From: an uncultured Pirellula sp.
Lineage (GTDB): Bacteria; Planctomycetota; Planctomycetia; Pirellulales; Pirellulaceae
DNA length: 5,743 nt
Assembly (NCBI GenBank): GCA_903892365.1
Contig: CAITIF010000306.1
Location: 1-5,743 of the forward strand
Reading direction: 5' to 3'
Position 1 is the stretch's first letter. Every line of letters starts with the position of its first letter. The notes under the pieces are model-generated. The model did no database searches. It saw nothing but the letters and a program-made list of their open reading frames with translations, and was not told where the DNA came from. This document shows, piece after piece, positions 5,700 to 5,743 of this stretch. Made by a program: the position numbers and the translations under genes.

Positions 5700-5743
5700 A
5701 GTAATCCTTAGCGATATGCAAATTTGAGTTGTGAAAATGGCAA

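Noticed and set aside
1..5743. A search for a new defence, mobile or toxin-antitoxin system
   Set aside because: All supported genes belong to conserved chromosomal families, and no transposase, integrase, reverse transcriptase, nuclease or toxin-like frame is visible.

Overview
The window looks like chromosomal DNA from a planctomycete, most likely a Rhodopirellula/Pirellula-type organism. Three things suggest this. There is a Tat-exported DUF1501 protein of the kind greatly expanded in that phylum. There are several small families I recognise as planctomycete-typical: a two-domain DUF3467 protein, a Minf_1886-type protein and a DUF6800-type basic peptide. Shine-Dalgarno signals are weak or absent at several starts. 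The assignment rests on recalled family resemblance, not on a search.

Layout. The left edge (minus strand) holds the first 113 codons of a DUF58 protein that runs off the window. Upstream of it on the same strand is a complete DUF1501 gene (495-1871). Next, still on the minus strand, is a two-gene unit: a DUF3467 protein (2719-3609), then a Maf-type nucleotide pyrophosphatase (2079-2696), 22 nt apart. A 111-bp inverted repeat built of hexamers, with a T-run on the minus strand, follows the Maf stop and looks like the terminator of this unit. A 265-bp divergent intergenic region (3610-3874) with one fair sigma70-like promoter separates this unit from a plus-strand pair: a PSP1/RicT-like protein with a complete cysteine set (3875-4690) and a Minf_1886-type protein starting 2 nt after it (4693-5103). 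The 416-bp gap at 5104-5519 holds a second, degenerate copy of the hexamer inverted repeat and some minor hairpins. At the right edge, a 59-residue, very basic DUF6800-type protein lies on the minus strand (5520-5699).

Functionally, these are mostly conserved genes of poorly known role. Only Maf has a well-defined reaction (house-cleaning hydrolysis of nucleoside triphosphates). PSP1/RicT-like proteins act in RNA-processing complexes in Firmicutes. I see no phage, IS, CRISPR, rRNA or tRNA signal and no sign of a defence system. The feature least explained by the genes is the hexamer inverted-repeat family, present twice with the same internal polarity.
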